DNA from: Actinobacillus sp.
Lineage (GTDB): Bacteria; Pseudomonadota; Gammaproteobacteria; Enterobacterales; Pasteurellaceae
NCBI GenBank assembly: GCA_020026155.1
Contig: JAHHQX010000014.1
Location: 1-49,686, forward strand
Length of the DNA stretch: 49,686 nt
Direction of reading: 5' to 3'
In this document: piece after piece, positions 35,618-43,842 of the stretch
How the letters are laid out: every line of letters starts with the position of its first letter
How positions within the stretch are numbered: position 1 is the first letter of the stretch
Notes under the pieces: generated by a model
Told to the model about the DNA's origin: nothing
The model's database searches: none
What the model saw: the letters and a program-made list of their open reading frames with translations, nothing else
Translations under genes and position numbers: made by a program

Positions 35618-36124
35618 CTATTGTATTTGCTCAATATGATTCGTTAACTTACGTAAAATCACCTGTAAGAATTCACTTTCTTCTGGTGTAAGAACTGAAA
35701 AAAGATCACTAATCAATTTCCATTGATGTGGTAAAAATTCTTCTAAAACATTTACCCCTTTGACCGTTAGATTCAGTAAGTAAGCACGACGATCGCTTTT
35801 CATTAATTGACGCTCAATCCAACCTTTCTTCTCTAAATCATCGGATACACGAGTGATATTGGTGCGTGATGATCCCAACATTTCACTCAATACGGAAGGT
35901 TGAATAGATCGATTTTTTTGATAATAAATTAGCGTTAAAGCCAAAAATTGCGTTTCATTAAGCCCAAATTGTTGTAACAATCTAGTACGGTGCTCTTTAT
36001 AAAGCGATGTAAAATTTGTCATTAAACGGACTAAAATTAAGTCCTCTACTGGCATGAGTGAAGCTTTGTCACCTGCCGTTCTACGAATAAGCTTTTCTTG
36101 CTCGTTAAAAGTATATTTCATCAT
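35618..36124 (-). CDS. emrR: MarR-family transcriptional repressor of the efflux operon
   Basis: 168 aa with a MarR-type winged helix: the recognition region is LSEMLGSSRTNITRVSDDLEKKGW and the wing is RQLMKSDRRAYLLNLT. By homology with E. coli EmrR (MprA) it represses emrRAB and is released by drug-like ligands. First gene of emrR-emrA-emrB. Two adjacent ATG codons (36124 and 36121) follow GGGGGAGAG; the choice changes one residue. A matching operator overlaps its promoter (36150-36177). Confidence 0.93.
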   Translation of the reverse strand: MMKYTFNEQEKLIRRTAGDKASLMPVEDLILVRLMTNFTSLYKEHRTRLLQQFGLNETQFLALTLIYYQKNRSIQPSVLSEMLGSSRTNITRVSDDLEKKGWIERQLMKSDRRAYLLNLTVKGVNVLEEFLPHQWKLISDLFSVLTPEESEFLQVILRKLTNHIEQIQ

Positions 36125-36149
36125 TTCTCTCCCCCGAAATTGGTTATTA

Positions 36150-36177
36150 ATTATATAGTAACTAAGATTACTATCAA
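36150..36177 (-). promoter_or_regulatory. Promoter of emrRAB
   Basis: On the minus strand TTGATA (36172-36177), a 16-bp spacer and a perfect -10 TATAAT (36150-36155), about 25 bases before the emrR start. Confidence 0.75.
36155..36174. promoter_or_regulatory. Predicted EmrR operator
   Basis: ATAGTAA-N6-TTACTAT is a perfect 7-base inverted repeat of 20 bases in total, a common size for MarR-family sites. It fills the spacer between the -35 and -10 boxes, so repressor binding would block polymerase. Confidence 0.7.
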
Positions 36178-36344
36178 GCCAATTTATTTTTTCACTATAA
36201 AATTATCTCATTGAAAACAGAAATTTTTTTCATCGAAAAGTTATGACTATTTGTGCAATTCGTACCATTCATTCCATATTATTTGCTTGCTCTTTGTGCT
36301 ATCCTTACGCCCGAGTTCTTTACTTCATTTATTAAGGGAAAAAC

Positions 36345-37298
36345 ATGACAACACAATTAGACGCATTACGCAAAATGACTGTAGTCGTTGCTGATACTGG
36401 TGATATTGATGCAATGAAAACTTATCGTCCAGAAGATGCAACCACTAACCCATCTTTAATTTTAAGTGCTTCTGCGCTCCCTCAATATGCTCCACTTATT
36501 GATGAAGCGATTGCTTATGCAAAACAACAAAGCAATGACCCTGCTCAACAACTTATTGATGCAGAAGATAAATTAGCGGTAAATATCGGTTTAGAAATTC
36601 TTAAAATCGTTCCGGGACGCGTGTCTACAGAAGTGGATGCACGTTTTTCTTACGATACTGAAAAAACCATTGCAAAAGCACGTAAACTCGTAGCACTTTA
36701 CAATGCGGCAGGTATCGCAAATGATCGTATTTTGATTAAAGTTGCTTCAACATGGCAAGGTATCCGTGCAGCTGAAATTCTTGAAAAAGAAGGCATCAAC
36801 TGTAACTTAACCCTTCTCTTCTCTCAAGCTCAAGCTCGTGCATGTGCAGAAGCAGGCGTTTATCTTATCTCTCCATTCGTAGGTCGTATCCTAGACTGGT
36901 ATAAAGCACATAGTGATAAGAAAGAATATTCACCAGAAGAAGATCCAGGTGTTATTTCTGTTACTCGTATTTACAACTACTACAAACAACACGGCTACAA
37001 AACTATCGTGATGGGTGCAAGTTTCCGTAATATTGGTGAAATTCAAGCATTAGCAGGTTGTGATCGCTTAACTATCGCACCCGCTTTATTAAAAGAACTT
37101 CAAGAAGACACTAACCCGCTTCCACGTAAACTTGACTTCCACGGTACGGTTGAACCAAAACCAGCACGTATGACAGAAGCTGAATTCTACTGGGAACACA
37201 ATAGTGATCCAATGGCAGTGGAAAAATTAGCGGAAGGTATCCGTAAATTTGCAATTGACCAAGAAAAACTAGAAGCGATGCTCAAAGCAAAATTCTAA
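36345..37298 (+). CDS. talB: Transaldolase
   Basis: Pentose phosphate pathway enzyme that moves a dihydroxyacetone unit between sugar phosphates. 317 aa, equal to E. coli TalB. The Schiff-base Lys132 lies in RILIKVASTWQG. Other family blocks are DATTNPSLIL and ISPFVGRILDWYK. TAAGGGA lies upstream of the ATG. Divergent from emrR; single gene with a terminator. Confidence 0.98.
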   Translation: MTTQLDALRKMTVVVADTGDIDAMKTYRPEDATTNPSLILSASALPQYAPLIDEAIAYAKQQSNDPAQQLIDAEDKLAVNIGLEILKIVPGRVSTEVDARFSYDTEKTIAKARKLVALYNAAGIANDRILIKVASTWQGIRAAEILEKEGINCNLTLLFSQAQARACAEAGVYLISPFVGRILDWYKAHSDKKEYSPEEDPGVISVTRIYNYYKQHGYKTIVMGASFRNIGEIQALAGCDRLTIAPALLKELQEDTNPLPRKLDFHGTVEPKPARMTEAEFYWEHNSDPMAVEKLAEGIRKFAIDQEKLEAMLKAKF

Positions 37299-37315
37299 TT
37301 TACCTTTTATGATTG

Positions 37316-37339
37316 AAGCACCTTTCGGGGTGCTTTTTT
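37316..37339 (+). terminator. Terminator after talB
   Basis: The hairpin AAGCACC / GGTGCTT with a TTTCGG loop and six T residues. It ends just before the lipoprotein gene's start. Confidence 0.88.
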
Positions 37340-37347
37340 GTTTTACT

Positions 37348-37758
37348 ATGATAAAAAAACGTTATTTATTACTCTCGCTTCTATTAAGCGGCTGTCAGGT
37401 TTCTCAACCCTCTCCATCCTTAGCTGGACAATACCAAACGCCCCATAAACCTCAGGAATACTGGCAACAGGTCAATATTACCCCGCTGCCAAGTCATCAA
37501 TTCCAGATTGAGATCACTGCTTCCAAAGTCCGCCATTATCCTGCTTGTGAATATCAAGGAACTGGATTTTGGCAAGCAGGAAAAATTTGGGTTAATCTTG
37601 AAAAAGATAAAGAGAAACCACCCATTTATATGTGGATTACTCCGCTCTCTCCAACCAAAATTGATATTTTCACCCAACATTTTGAAGATCGATTCCGTAT
37701 GATGTATTACTGCATGGGCGGCGCATCATTGGCTGGAGAATACATGAAAAACGCATAA
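37348..37758 (+). CDS. Hypothetical small lipoprotein
   Basis: 136 aa from the ATG at 37348. The open frame extends back over the talB terminator, so the upstream start is rejected. A short signal (MIKKRYLLLSLLLSGC) ends in the lipobox LLSGC, predicting lipidation of Cys16 and attachment to the inner or outer membrane. The mature part has two further cysteines (YPAC and YYCMGG), which could form a disulfide in the periplasm. The middle looks beta-rich (QFQIEITASKVR, IYMWITPL). I do not recognise the family. The start has no clear Shine-Dalgarno sequence, and the gene lies between talB and convergent punC. Confidence 0.7.
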   Translation: MIKKRYLLLSLLLSGCQVSQPSPSLAGQYQTPHKPQEYWQQVNITPLPSHQFQIEITASKVRHYPACEYQGTGFWQAGKIWVNLEKDKEKPPIYMWITPLSPTKIDIFTQHFEDRFRMMYYCMGGASLAGEYMKNA

Positions 37759-37783
37759 ATTTTTGCGAAAAATGGGGCGTGAT
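37753..37783 (+). repeat. Copy H of the ACGCC element, overlapping the lipoprotein stop
   Basis: The stop codon TAA is part of ATAAATTTTTGCG, which continues AAAAATGGGGCGTGAT. The element's AT-rich end supplies the stop. Confidence 0.7.
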
Positions 37784-37794
37784 AAAGGAAAAAT

Positions 37795-37823
37795 AAAAAA
37801 GCCACAGAACGTGGCTTTTTTTG
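37795..37823. terminator. Bidirectional terminator between the lipoprotein gene and punC
   Basis: AAAAAGCCAC / GTGGCTTTTT around a 5-base loop, with A and T runs on both sides, between convergent genes. Confidence 0.9.
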
Positions 37824-37834
37824 TTTATGAACAA

Positions 37835-39040
37835 TTACGCTTCAGCAACAACAGGTGCTTCATATTGAGATTGGCGGAAAAGGGCGAAACCGAATAAAGT
37901 GATAAAACCACAAACGAACATCGCTACCGTTACCGTCCAGAGTCCATACATTGCAAAAGCAGATACTAACCCACTTGCAATAAAACAAATCAATGTTTGT
38001 AAGAAGTTTAATAACCCTGCTGCCGTAGCACTACACTCTTTAAAATCACTCAATGCGAGATTAATTACAATCGGATAAATCGCTCCATTTGCCACCGCTA
38101 AGAAACAGAATGGAATTAAAATAGGCCAAATATTGTTAACAGGCATCACAAATGGAATAATGAACATAACCAAAACACTTAGGAAGAAAAGCCCAAGTAA
38201 CCACGGTAAAATACGTTTTCCTTCGTAATGCGCTAATAAACTACGGCATCCAAAGCCCCCCACGATAAATGCAATCGTTTGAGGAACATAACTTAAACCA
38301 ATATCGCCACCGGTATAACCCATCGCTGCCATAATAAATGGAGATCCCGTTAAATATGCAAAAAATGCTGCAGAACAAGCCGCAAAGATAATCATATTTC
38401 CGAAGAATTTTTTTGAAGTCAAAATGGCGGCATAATCGCGTTTAAGCTGCACACTTAATTTTTCTTGTTCACGATCAAGTGGCGCACTTTCTGGTTCACG
38501 TAATGTCATCAATGCAATAAAAATACCAAATGCGACTAAAACGAGGAAAATACTACGCCAACCAAAATGATGTTCTAATCCTGCCCCAACTAAAGGTGCA
38601 AGTGCCGGAGAAAGCGCAACAAGTGGCATGATTGTGGCAAAAATACGTCCCGCAGTTTGCCCCTCATAACGATCAACGACAATTGCTTGCCAAATGACAG
38701 TCGCAGAACATGCCCCTAATGCTTGTAAAAAACGTGCACCAAGAAATACTTGAATATCTTGAGAGAAAGCACAGAGTAAAGTCGCTAAGCAAAAGAGTGT
38801 CATCCCACCCACAAGGACTTTAATACGCCCAATGCGATCAGATAACGGCCCATAGACTAATTGCCCAATCGCCATACCGAGTAAGAAAACACTTAAGGTT
38901 AAACCAATAGAAGATTCGGTTGTGCCAAAAGCAGTTCGCAATGTTTCAAATGCAGGTAAATACATATCCGTGGATAGAAAACCTAACATACTTAAACACG
39001 CGAACCAAAATAAAGTAAATTTTGTTGGGGTTCCTTTCAT
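37835..39040 (-). CDS. punC: MFS transporter of the PunC (YdhC) type, purine/drug efflux subfamily
   Basis: 12-helix inner-membrane transporter of the Bcr/CflA drug-resistance subfamily. 401 aa from the start at 39040, chosen because it aligns with the E. coli PunC N-terminus; an in-frame ATG five codons upstream (39055) is possible. It matches PunC by memory over long blocks (ATDMYLPAF-like, LVYGPLSDRIGR, IWQAIVVD, IMPLVALSPALAPL, GLSYVPQTIAFIVGGFGC, IPFCFLAVANGAIYPIV). In E. coli PunC moves purine nucleosides and is activated by PunR. Here a PunR-like LysR gene is divergent, which supports the assignment. Confidence 0.85.
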   Translation of the reverse strand: MKGTPTKFTLFWFACLSMLGFLSTDMYLPAFETLRTAFGTTESSIGLTLSVFLLGMAIGQLVYGPLSDRIGRIKVLVGGMTLFCLATLLCAFSQDIQVFLGARFLQALGACSATVIWQAIVVDRYEGQTAGRIFATIMPLVALSPALAPLVGAGLEHHFGWRSIFLVLVAFGIFIALMTLREPESAPLDREQEKLSVQLKRDYAAILTSKKFFGNMIIFAACSAAFFAYLTGSPFIMAAMGYTGGDIGLSYVPQTIAFIVGGFGCRSLLAHYEGKRILPWLLGLFFLSVLVMFIIPFVMPVNNIWPILIPFCFLAVANGAIYPIVINLALSDFKECSATAAGLLNFLQTLICFIASGLVSAFAMYGLWTVTVAMFVCGFITLFGFALFRQSQYEAPVVAEA

Positions 39041-39147
39041 AATTTTTATTCCCATTCTTGTTTTTGAAAAAACGCTAGTTTACCCATAGTCAAAACCAGT
39101 GTGAAACGCTAAAATTTACGCATTCCTTTCAAAAATTTTGAACGCAT

Positions 39148-40050
39148 ATGTTTTCTTATACTGAACTCCAAGTCATTGATGTCGTCGCCCGCTGCGAAAG
39201 TTTCTCTGCAGCTGCAGACGAGCTCCATAAAGTGCCAAGTGCAATTAGTTATACTATTCGATCTATCGAAGAACGTCTTGCCGTACAACTTTTTATTCGC
39301 TTACATCGTAAAGTGGAATTGACGCCTGCGGGGAAATTTTTCGTAGAAGAAAGCCGAAAACTTTTAAAACAAATGGAAAGTATCAAGTTACGCACGCAAC
39401 AAGTCGCAAATGGTTGGTGTGAAAGTGTGACCGTGGCATTGGATAACATCGTGCGCGAACAACAAGTCAATCAATTAGTACGCGATTTTTATCGTACATT
39501 CTCGGATGTTGAATTACATCTTACAATGGAAGTTTTTAATGGGGTCTGGGATGCATTAGCCGATGGGCGAGCTGATATCGCCATTGGTGCCACAACCGCG
39601 ATTCCAGTGGGCGGGAACTTTGCGCATCGCGATATGGGCACATTAACTTGGAAATTTGTGGTTGCTCCTCACCATCCATTGGCAACCGCCCACCATCCTC
39701 TAACCGTTCCAGAACTAGCACAATATCCAGCAGTATGCTTGGAAGACACCGCAAGATCTCTCCCTAAACGATTAACTTGGCTTATGGACAATCAGCGCCG
39801 TATTGTCGTACCTAACTGGCATAGCGCACTGCAATGTTTACGAGGAGGGTTAGGTATTTCGATCGTTCCAAGCCATATGGCGGTTCCTCTTTTAGAAAAA
39901 GGTGAACTGATTGAAAAGGAATTAGCTGTAAAGCCCCCCGTTAGCCCCTGCTGTTTAGCGTGGAATAAATCAAAAATGGGCCCAGCGGTGATATGGATTT
40001 TAAATTATCTTGGTGACAGCGAGAAACTGCACCAAGATTGGATTCGTTAA
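39148..40050 (+). CDS. punR: LysR-family regulator of the PunR (YdhB) type
   Basis: 300 aa. N-terminal winged helix-turn-helix (FSAAADELHKVPSAISYTIRSIEERL) and a C-terminal effector domain whose blocks DNIVREQQVNQLV, EVFNGVWDALADGRADIAIGAT and DMGTL match E. coli PunR (YdhB) closely. PunR activates punC in response to purine nucleosides. The two genes are divergent with a 107-base gap from the preferred punC start; the site is presumably there, but I cannot pick out one LysR box with confidence. Confidence 0.88.
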   Translation: MFSYTELQVIDVVARCESFSAAADELHKVPSAISYTIRSIEERLAVQLFIRLHRKVELTPAGKFFVEESRKLLKQMESIKLRTQQVANGWCESVTVALDNIVREQQVNQLVRDFYRTFSDVELHLTMEVFNGVWDALADGRADIAIGATTAIPVGGNFAHRDMGTLTWKFVVAPHHPLATAHHPLTVPELAQYPAVCLEDTARSLPKRLTWLMDNQRRIVVPNWHSALQCLRGGLGISIVPSHMAVPLLEKGELIEKELAVKPPVSPCCLAWNKSKMGPAVIWILNYLGDSEKLHQDWIR

Positions 40051-40059
40051 TGTGAAAAA

Positions 40060-40698
40060 TTAACGATATTGGCGATGCTCGCAACTCATCGGATTCCATT
40101 TTTTATCATAACAAATACTTACTTCGCTATGATTTACTTTGATGAACACATCGCGTAATTGTGGATTATGTTCTTTTAAGAATGCGATAAGGCGGCGTTT
40201 ATTCGGTTTATCATTTGGTAGAACAAGTTGTTTATACAAGACTTTTTCCATATTGAAGTAATCTTGTGGCGTACGGAATGCACATGCACCGTGTTTTTCC
40301 CATTCTCCTTGCAAAAGCGCCTTACCTGGTGAATATGGTAAGTATTGTTCCAGTAGCGTTTCTGGAAGTGGTGGTAAATCTCCTTGGCAAAAACGTGGTT
40401 GATCTTTCACCTGTTCAGCATGCGCATTTTGAGGCCACAAGCCATGTACGACCCATTTAAAATGACTATTTGGACCGCATTGATACTGCTGACTTTCAGG
40501 AATTTCGCCATACTTTTCACGAACATGTTCACAAAAACTCGGAGAATAAGACAAAGTCAGCATGTAGTAATCTACGGGTGCTGTACTATTTTGTCCAAAA
40601 GGATCTGTCGCGATATGCGCATCATAATCTACATTCGCAAAAGCTACTGCGCTAGAAAGCGCAAAAAGTGCAGTAGCAGCAAGTTTAAAGGTTTTCAT
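40060..40698 (-). CDS. rna: Ribonuclease I (RNase T2 family)
   Basis: Broad-specificity periplasmic endoribonuclease. 212 aa with signal peptide 1-21 (MKTFKLAATALFALSSAVAFA). Both T2 active-site blocks are present: FKWVVHGLWPQN (CAS I) and GEWEKHGAC (CAS II), each with its catalytic histidine. It is shorter than E. coli RNase I (268 aa) but keeps the core. Four or more cysteines suggest disulfides. It lies 38 bases after tusB in the same direction, with copy I of the repeat in the gap. Confidence 0.92.
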   Translation of the reverse strand: MKTFKLAATALFALSSAVAFANVDYDAHIATDPFGQNSTAPVDYYMLTLSYSPSFCEHVREKYGEIPESQQYQCGPNSHFKWVVHGLWPQNAHAEQVKDQPRFCQGDLPPLPETLLEQYLPYSPGKALLQGEWEKHGACAFRTPQDYFNMEKVLYKQLVLPNDKPNKRRLIAFLKEHNPQLRDVFIKVNHSEVSICYDKKWNPMSCEHRQYR

Positions 40699-40707
40699 CT
40701 TTATACC

Positions 40708-40739
40708 TCAAAAATTTTTTCGATTTTCGGGGCGTATTA
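40708..40739 (-). repeat. Copy I of the ACGCC element, flush with the tusB stop
   Basis: In the tusB direction the stop TAA runs into TACGCCCCGAAAATCG and then AAAAAATTTTTG. The inner block is AAAATCG instead of ATTTTCG, so this is a variant copy. It fills the gap between tusB and rna. Confidence 0.65.
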
Positions 40740-41024
40740 AAAAGCAAGCTGAGGATAATATTTTTCTGTTAGCACAACAAAATCATCCATACTAAGCTGT
40801 TGAATTTCCATATTTTTATCAAAATAAGGATTTAATCCACGTGCTTCAACGTCATTCTTTAATACGCAAACCTGACATAGACTCGGACGAAAATGTATAA
40901 GGTTTTTAGCCAAAAAATTTACGCCATTTTGCCAAAAAAGTACTACATCTTGTTCGGTTAAATTTTGCCATATTTTGGTCATTTCTGCCAAATCATACTG
41001 TGATTGAGAAAAGGTATATAACAT
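40737..41024 (-). CDS. tusB: Sulfur relay protein TusB
   Basis: Subunit of the TusBCD hexamer, which passes persulfide sulfur from TusA to TusE for 2-thiouridine in tRNA wobble positions. 95 aa, the same as E. coli TusB (start MLYTFSQSQYDL). Third gene of tusDCB, 8 bases after tusC. It is assigned mainly by its position and length, with weak sequence similarity. Confidence 0.9.
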   Translation of the reverse strand: MLYTFSQSQYDLAEMTKIWQNLTEQDVVLFWQNGVNFLAKNLIHFRPSLCQVCVLKNDVEARGLNPYFDKNMEIQQLSMDDFVVLTEKYYPQLAF

Positions 41025-41032
41025 CGCTTCCC

Positions 41033-41389
41033 CTAAAATGTAAAAATTTTCTCAGCTTTCTGCAATTGTGATAGCCATTGCTGATAGGATAAAGGTTCAA
41101 CATCAATTATTGATTGCGCTTCAATAAAAGCATACTGTGCACTCTCTTCACAGACAAACCGATTTTCTATCTCATATAAATCAAGTAATTTAAAGGCTGC
41201 TGTAAAATCTTTTTGTAAAATAACTTCTGGGTTTTGATTCGGGATGAGATTTAAAATACCATCATCGAGAAAAAAAACACCAATCTCATCTTCATTACAA
41301 AATGCTGTTGCTGCCAGCAATGCATCTAATCCCTCGCGTGCAACACTGGAGCCATGGGGGGCAGTTCGAAATACAAACGCTAACTTCAT
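41033..41389 (-). CDS. tusC: Sulfur relay protein TusC
   Basis: 118 aa DsrE/DsrF-like subunit. The start [26 protein letters not shown] matches E. coli TusC ([24 protein letters not shown]) very closely, as does [13 protein letters not shown]. It is structural in the TusBCD complex. Middle gene, with 8-base gaps on both sides. Confidence 0.95.
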   Translation of the reverse strand: [118 protein letters not shown]

Positions 41390-41397
41390 GTTTATCC

Positions 41398-41775
41398 TTA
41401 AAATTGTAATACACGATCACAGGTTAATGATGCCTGCATAAATTCACCGAGCCCGGCTAGAATAAAAGGGGCTGCCACACTGACTTCGGTCATTTCAGAC
41501 GTCATTTCATTTACCACACCGCGACGCTGTGCGGCCGCAATGCATAAATGTAATGGCACTTGATGCTGTTGATGAAACGTTTGCCATGCTTTTAATAAGT
41601 TAAATTCATCATTTGCGGGTGAAACAAACTTGTTCGCATTGGATACGCCATCTTGCATAAAGAAAATTTGTTGAATTTGATGCCCTTTAGCCACTAAAGC
41701 TTGAGCAAACTGTAATGCGATAAAAGCGCTCTGTTTTCCATAATTTGCACCACTTACCGCTAATACGTAACGCAT
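41398..41775 (-). CDS. tusD: Sulfur relay protein TusD
   Basis: 125 aa DsrE-like subunit that carries the persulfide on Cys78 (LHLCIAAAQRRGVV), as in E. coli. Blocks MRYVLAVSGANYGKQSA and ASLTCDRVLQF are typical. First gene of tusDCB. The fkpA terminator ends just before it, so transcription depends on read-through or on a promoter overlapping the hairpin. yheO, which stands next to tusDCB in E. coli, is missing. Confidence 0.96.
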   Translation of the reverse strand: MRYVLAVSGANYGKQSAFIALQFAQALVAKGHQIQQIFFMQDGVSNANKFVSPANDEFNLLKAWQTFHQQHQVPLHLCIAAAQRRGVVNEMTSEMTEVSVAAPFILAGLGEFMQASLTCDRVLQF

Positions 41776-41794
41776 ATTGATTCCATTTTATCGT

Positions 41795-41830
41795 TAAAAA
41801 AATACCGCATTACGTTGGATAATGCGGTAT
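41795..41830 (-). terminator. Terminator after fkpA
   Basis: A perfect 11-base stem ATACCGCATTA / TAATGCGGTAT (41802-41812 and 41820-41830), followed on the minus strand by seven T residues. Confidence 0.9.
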
Positions 41831-41842
41831 ATGAATTAAACA

Positions 41843-42577
41843 TTATTTTTCCGCGGTAACATCTAATACTTTTACTTGGAAATAAAGATCAGAGTTAGCT
41901 GGAATTGGTCCCATTGCGCTATCACCATACGCTAATTTAGCCGGGATAACCATTTGGATTTCGCCACCTTTTTTGATTAATTGAAGGGCTTCAGTCCAAC
42001 CAGGGATAACTTGATTTAATGGGAACTCTACCGCACCATGTTTTGCTGAGCTATCGAATACTTCGCCATTACCAAGTTTACCAGTATATTCTACTTTGAC
42101 GGTATCAGTTGGAAGAATATTTGCCCCTTCGCCTTCACTTACGATACGGTAAAGGATACCAGACGCAGTTTTTTTCACGCCATCTTGTTTAGAGAAGTTT
42201 TCCACTAATTTTTTGTTATTTTCTTCAACAGATTTCACTTGTGCATTTTCTAATGTATCTTGCAATTTACGCAAAGTAGATTGAATTTGTTCATCAGTCA
42301 TTTCTGGCTTGTTATCAAGTGCATCTTTGATACCTTGAAGAATATAAGTTTGATTGTAATCCATCACACCTTTTTGGCTTTCAATCATGCCTACCAAAAA
42401 GTTTTGACCTGCTGCATAACCAACGGCGTATGATGCTTGGCTATTAAAGTCTTTTGGTAATTGTTGTTGCTGCTGAGTTTGTGGTGCAGTTTTTGCATCA
42501 TCATGACAAGCAGTTAAGAAAGTGGTTGCGACAACCGTTGTTGCCAAAATCGCTGTGATTTTTTTCATTTTTAACAT
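41843..42577 (-). CDS. fkpA: FKBP-type peptidyl-prolyl isomerase, lipoprotein form
   Basis: Periplasmic folding helper. 244 aa. It has a signal with a probable lipobox (FLTAC at about 20-24), so unlike E. coli FkpA it is probably a lipoprotein. An FKBP N-terminal dimerisation domain (about 40-135) precedes the isomerase domain (about 150-244; VKVEYTGKLGNGEVFDSS, LIKKGGEIQMVIPAKLAYGD). AAGGAT before the ATG at 42577 supports this start. It is divergent from slyX, as in E. coli. A perfect -35 TTGACA (42637-42642, minus strand) and a hairpin AATAACA/TGTTATT (42593-42611) lie upstream. Confidence 0.93.
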   Translation of the reverse strand: MLKMKKITAILATTVVATTFLTACHDDAKTAPQTQQQQQLPKDFNSQASYAVGYAAGQNFLVGMIESQKGVMDYNQTYILQGIKDALDNKPEMTDEQIQSTLRKLQDTLENAQVKSVEENNKKLVENFSKQDGVKKTASGILYRIVSEGEGANILPTDTVKVEYTGKLGNGEVFDSSAKHGAVEFPLNQVIPGWTEALQLIKKGGEIQMVIPAKLAYGDSAMGPIPANSDLYFQVKVLDVTAEK

Positions 42578-42669
42578 TTTTAATATCCTTTATAATAACA
42601 AAAAATGTTATTTAAGATTAAAGCGGATTGTACAAATGTCAATCTTTATTTTAATTAGGAAAATAGATT

Positions 42670-42885
42670 GTGGAAAACGACTTAGAAATTAGAGTGACTG
42701 AACTTGAAACGAAAATTGCGTTCCAAGAAAAAACGATTGAAGAATTAAATGACGTAATAGTCCACCAGCAGTTTATGTTGGATAAAATGCAACGCCAACT
42801 TCGCCATCTTGCAGATAAACTTAAAGGCGTACAAAGCTCTAATATTGCAAGTTTAGCTGAGGAAACTCCTCCTCCACATTACTGA
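42670..42885 (+). CDS. slyX: SlyX-family coiled-coil protein
   Basis: 71 aa, mostly coiled coil (about 1-55), ending SNIASLAEETPPPHY, which is nearly identical to E. coli SlyX. Function unknown. The start is GTG with AGGA upstream. It is divergent from fkpA, the conserved arrangement, and 12 bases before pldB, so the two are co-transcribed. Confidence 0.95.
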   Translation: MENDLEIRVTELETKIAFQEKTIEELNDVIVHQQFMLDKMQRQLRHLADKLKGVQSSNIASLAEETPPPHY

Positions 42886-42897
42886 TTCAGGAAAATT

Positions 42898-43842
42898 ATG
42901 ATGAATATGGAACACCAAAATACGTTTAACGATTTTGCAGAAAGCACTTTGCTTCCCTTCGCAGAACAATTTCCCATTCAATTTATTCAAGGTAAAAATA
43001 AATGCCATCTGGCTTATCGCCATTTTAAACATTCTCCCTTGTCATCAAAACTCGTTGTTTTAGTAAATGGGCGCGCAGAAAATATTTTAAAATGGACCGA
43101 ACCCGCATGGGAATTTTTCCAAAAAGGATATGATGTATTAGTCGTTGATCACCGTGGGCAAGGCTGTTCCCAACGTCTTCTTAAAAATCGCCACAAAGGA
43201 TACGTCGATGAATTTCGTTTCTATGTGGATGACCTCAATATTTTAATGAAAAACTTCAAAAAAGAATTTCATTATGATCAAGAATTTATGGTTGGACATT
43301 CGCTCGGTGCGCTTATTAGTGCATTTTATCTAGCAAATTGCGATCATGATATCAAAAAGGCCGTTTTTGTCGCGCCTTTTTTTGAAATGCCATCTAAACA
43401 TCCGATTCGTGATGCCTTTATGGTTAACTTGATGCTCATTCTTGGCCAAGGCGATCGTTATATTTTTGGTCAAACAAACTATGTGCCACGAGATCCAGAA
43501 AACAATACACTAAGCCATTCTAAAGACCGTATTGTGTGGCAAAATACCTTAATGGATCGTTTCCCAAATCTTGCATTAGGGGGCGTGACTTTCCGCTGGG
43601 CACATTTATGCTGGCAAGCACATCACTCCTTACCAACAATTTTAGGTCGTATTGAAATCCCTGTAGAAGTTTTTGAAGCAGGGGAAGAACAGGTAGTGAG
43701 TAATGCTCATTTGAAAGAATTTGTGGAACTTCTTCCGAATGGGACACTTAAAAAAATGCCTCACGCGAAACATGAAATTCTTTTTGAAGAAGATACCATT
43801 CGCGATGAAGCATTTAATGAAATATTTAAATTCTTTGCCTAA
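42898..43842 (+). CDS. pldB: Lysophospholipase L2-like alpha/beta hydrolase
   Basis: 314 aa. Alpha/beta hydrolase fold with the nucleophile elbow GHSLG, the block VVDHRGQGCSQR and a late histidine (HAKHEILFE). It resembles PldB of enterobacteria and H. influenzae, which deacylates lysophospholipids at the inner membrane. CAGGAAA precedes the ATG. pldB and yigL are neighbours in E. coli; here fluC lies between them and both are on the opposite strand. Its stop overlaps the fluC stop region by 4 bases. Confidence 0.9.
   Translation: MMNMEHQNTFNDFAESTLLPFAEQFPIQFIQGKNKCHLAYRHFKHSPLSSKLVVLVNGRAENILKWTEPAWEFFQKGYDVLVVDHRGQGCSQRLLKNRHKGYVDEFRFYVDDLNILMKNFKKEFHYDQEFMVGHSLGALISAFYLANCDHDIKKAVFVAPFFEMPSKHPIRDAFMVNLMLILGQGDRYIFGQTNYVPRDPENNTLSHSKDRIVWQNTLMDRFPNLALGGVTFRWAHLCWQAHHSLPTILGRIEIPVEVFEAGEEQVVSNAHLKEFVELLPNGTLKKMPHAKHEILFEEDTIRDEAFNEIFKFFA

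Noticed and set aside
37309..37347. Longer N-terminus of the lipoprotein
   Set aside because: It overlaps the talB terminator and would bury the signal peptide.
40266..40740. Plus-strand open frames opposite rna (up to 118 codons)
   Set aside because: Opposite a clear RNase T2 gene with signal peptide and both active-site blocks; no start signals.
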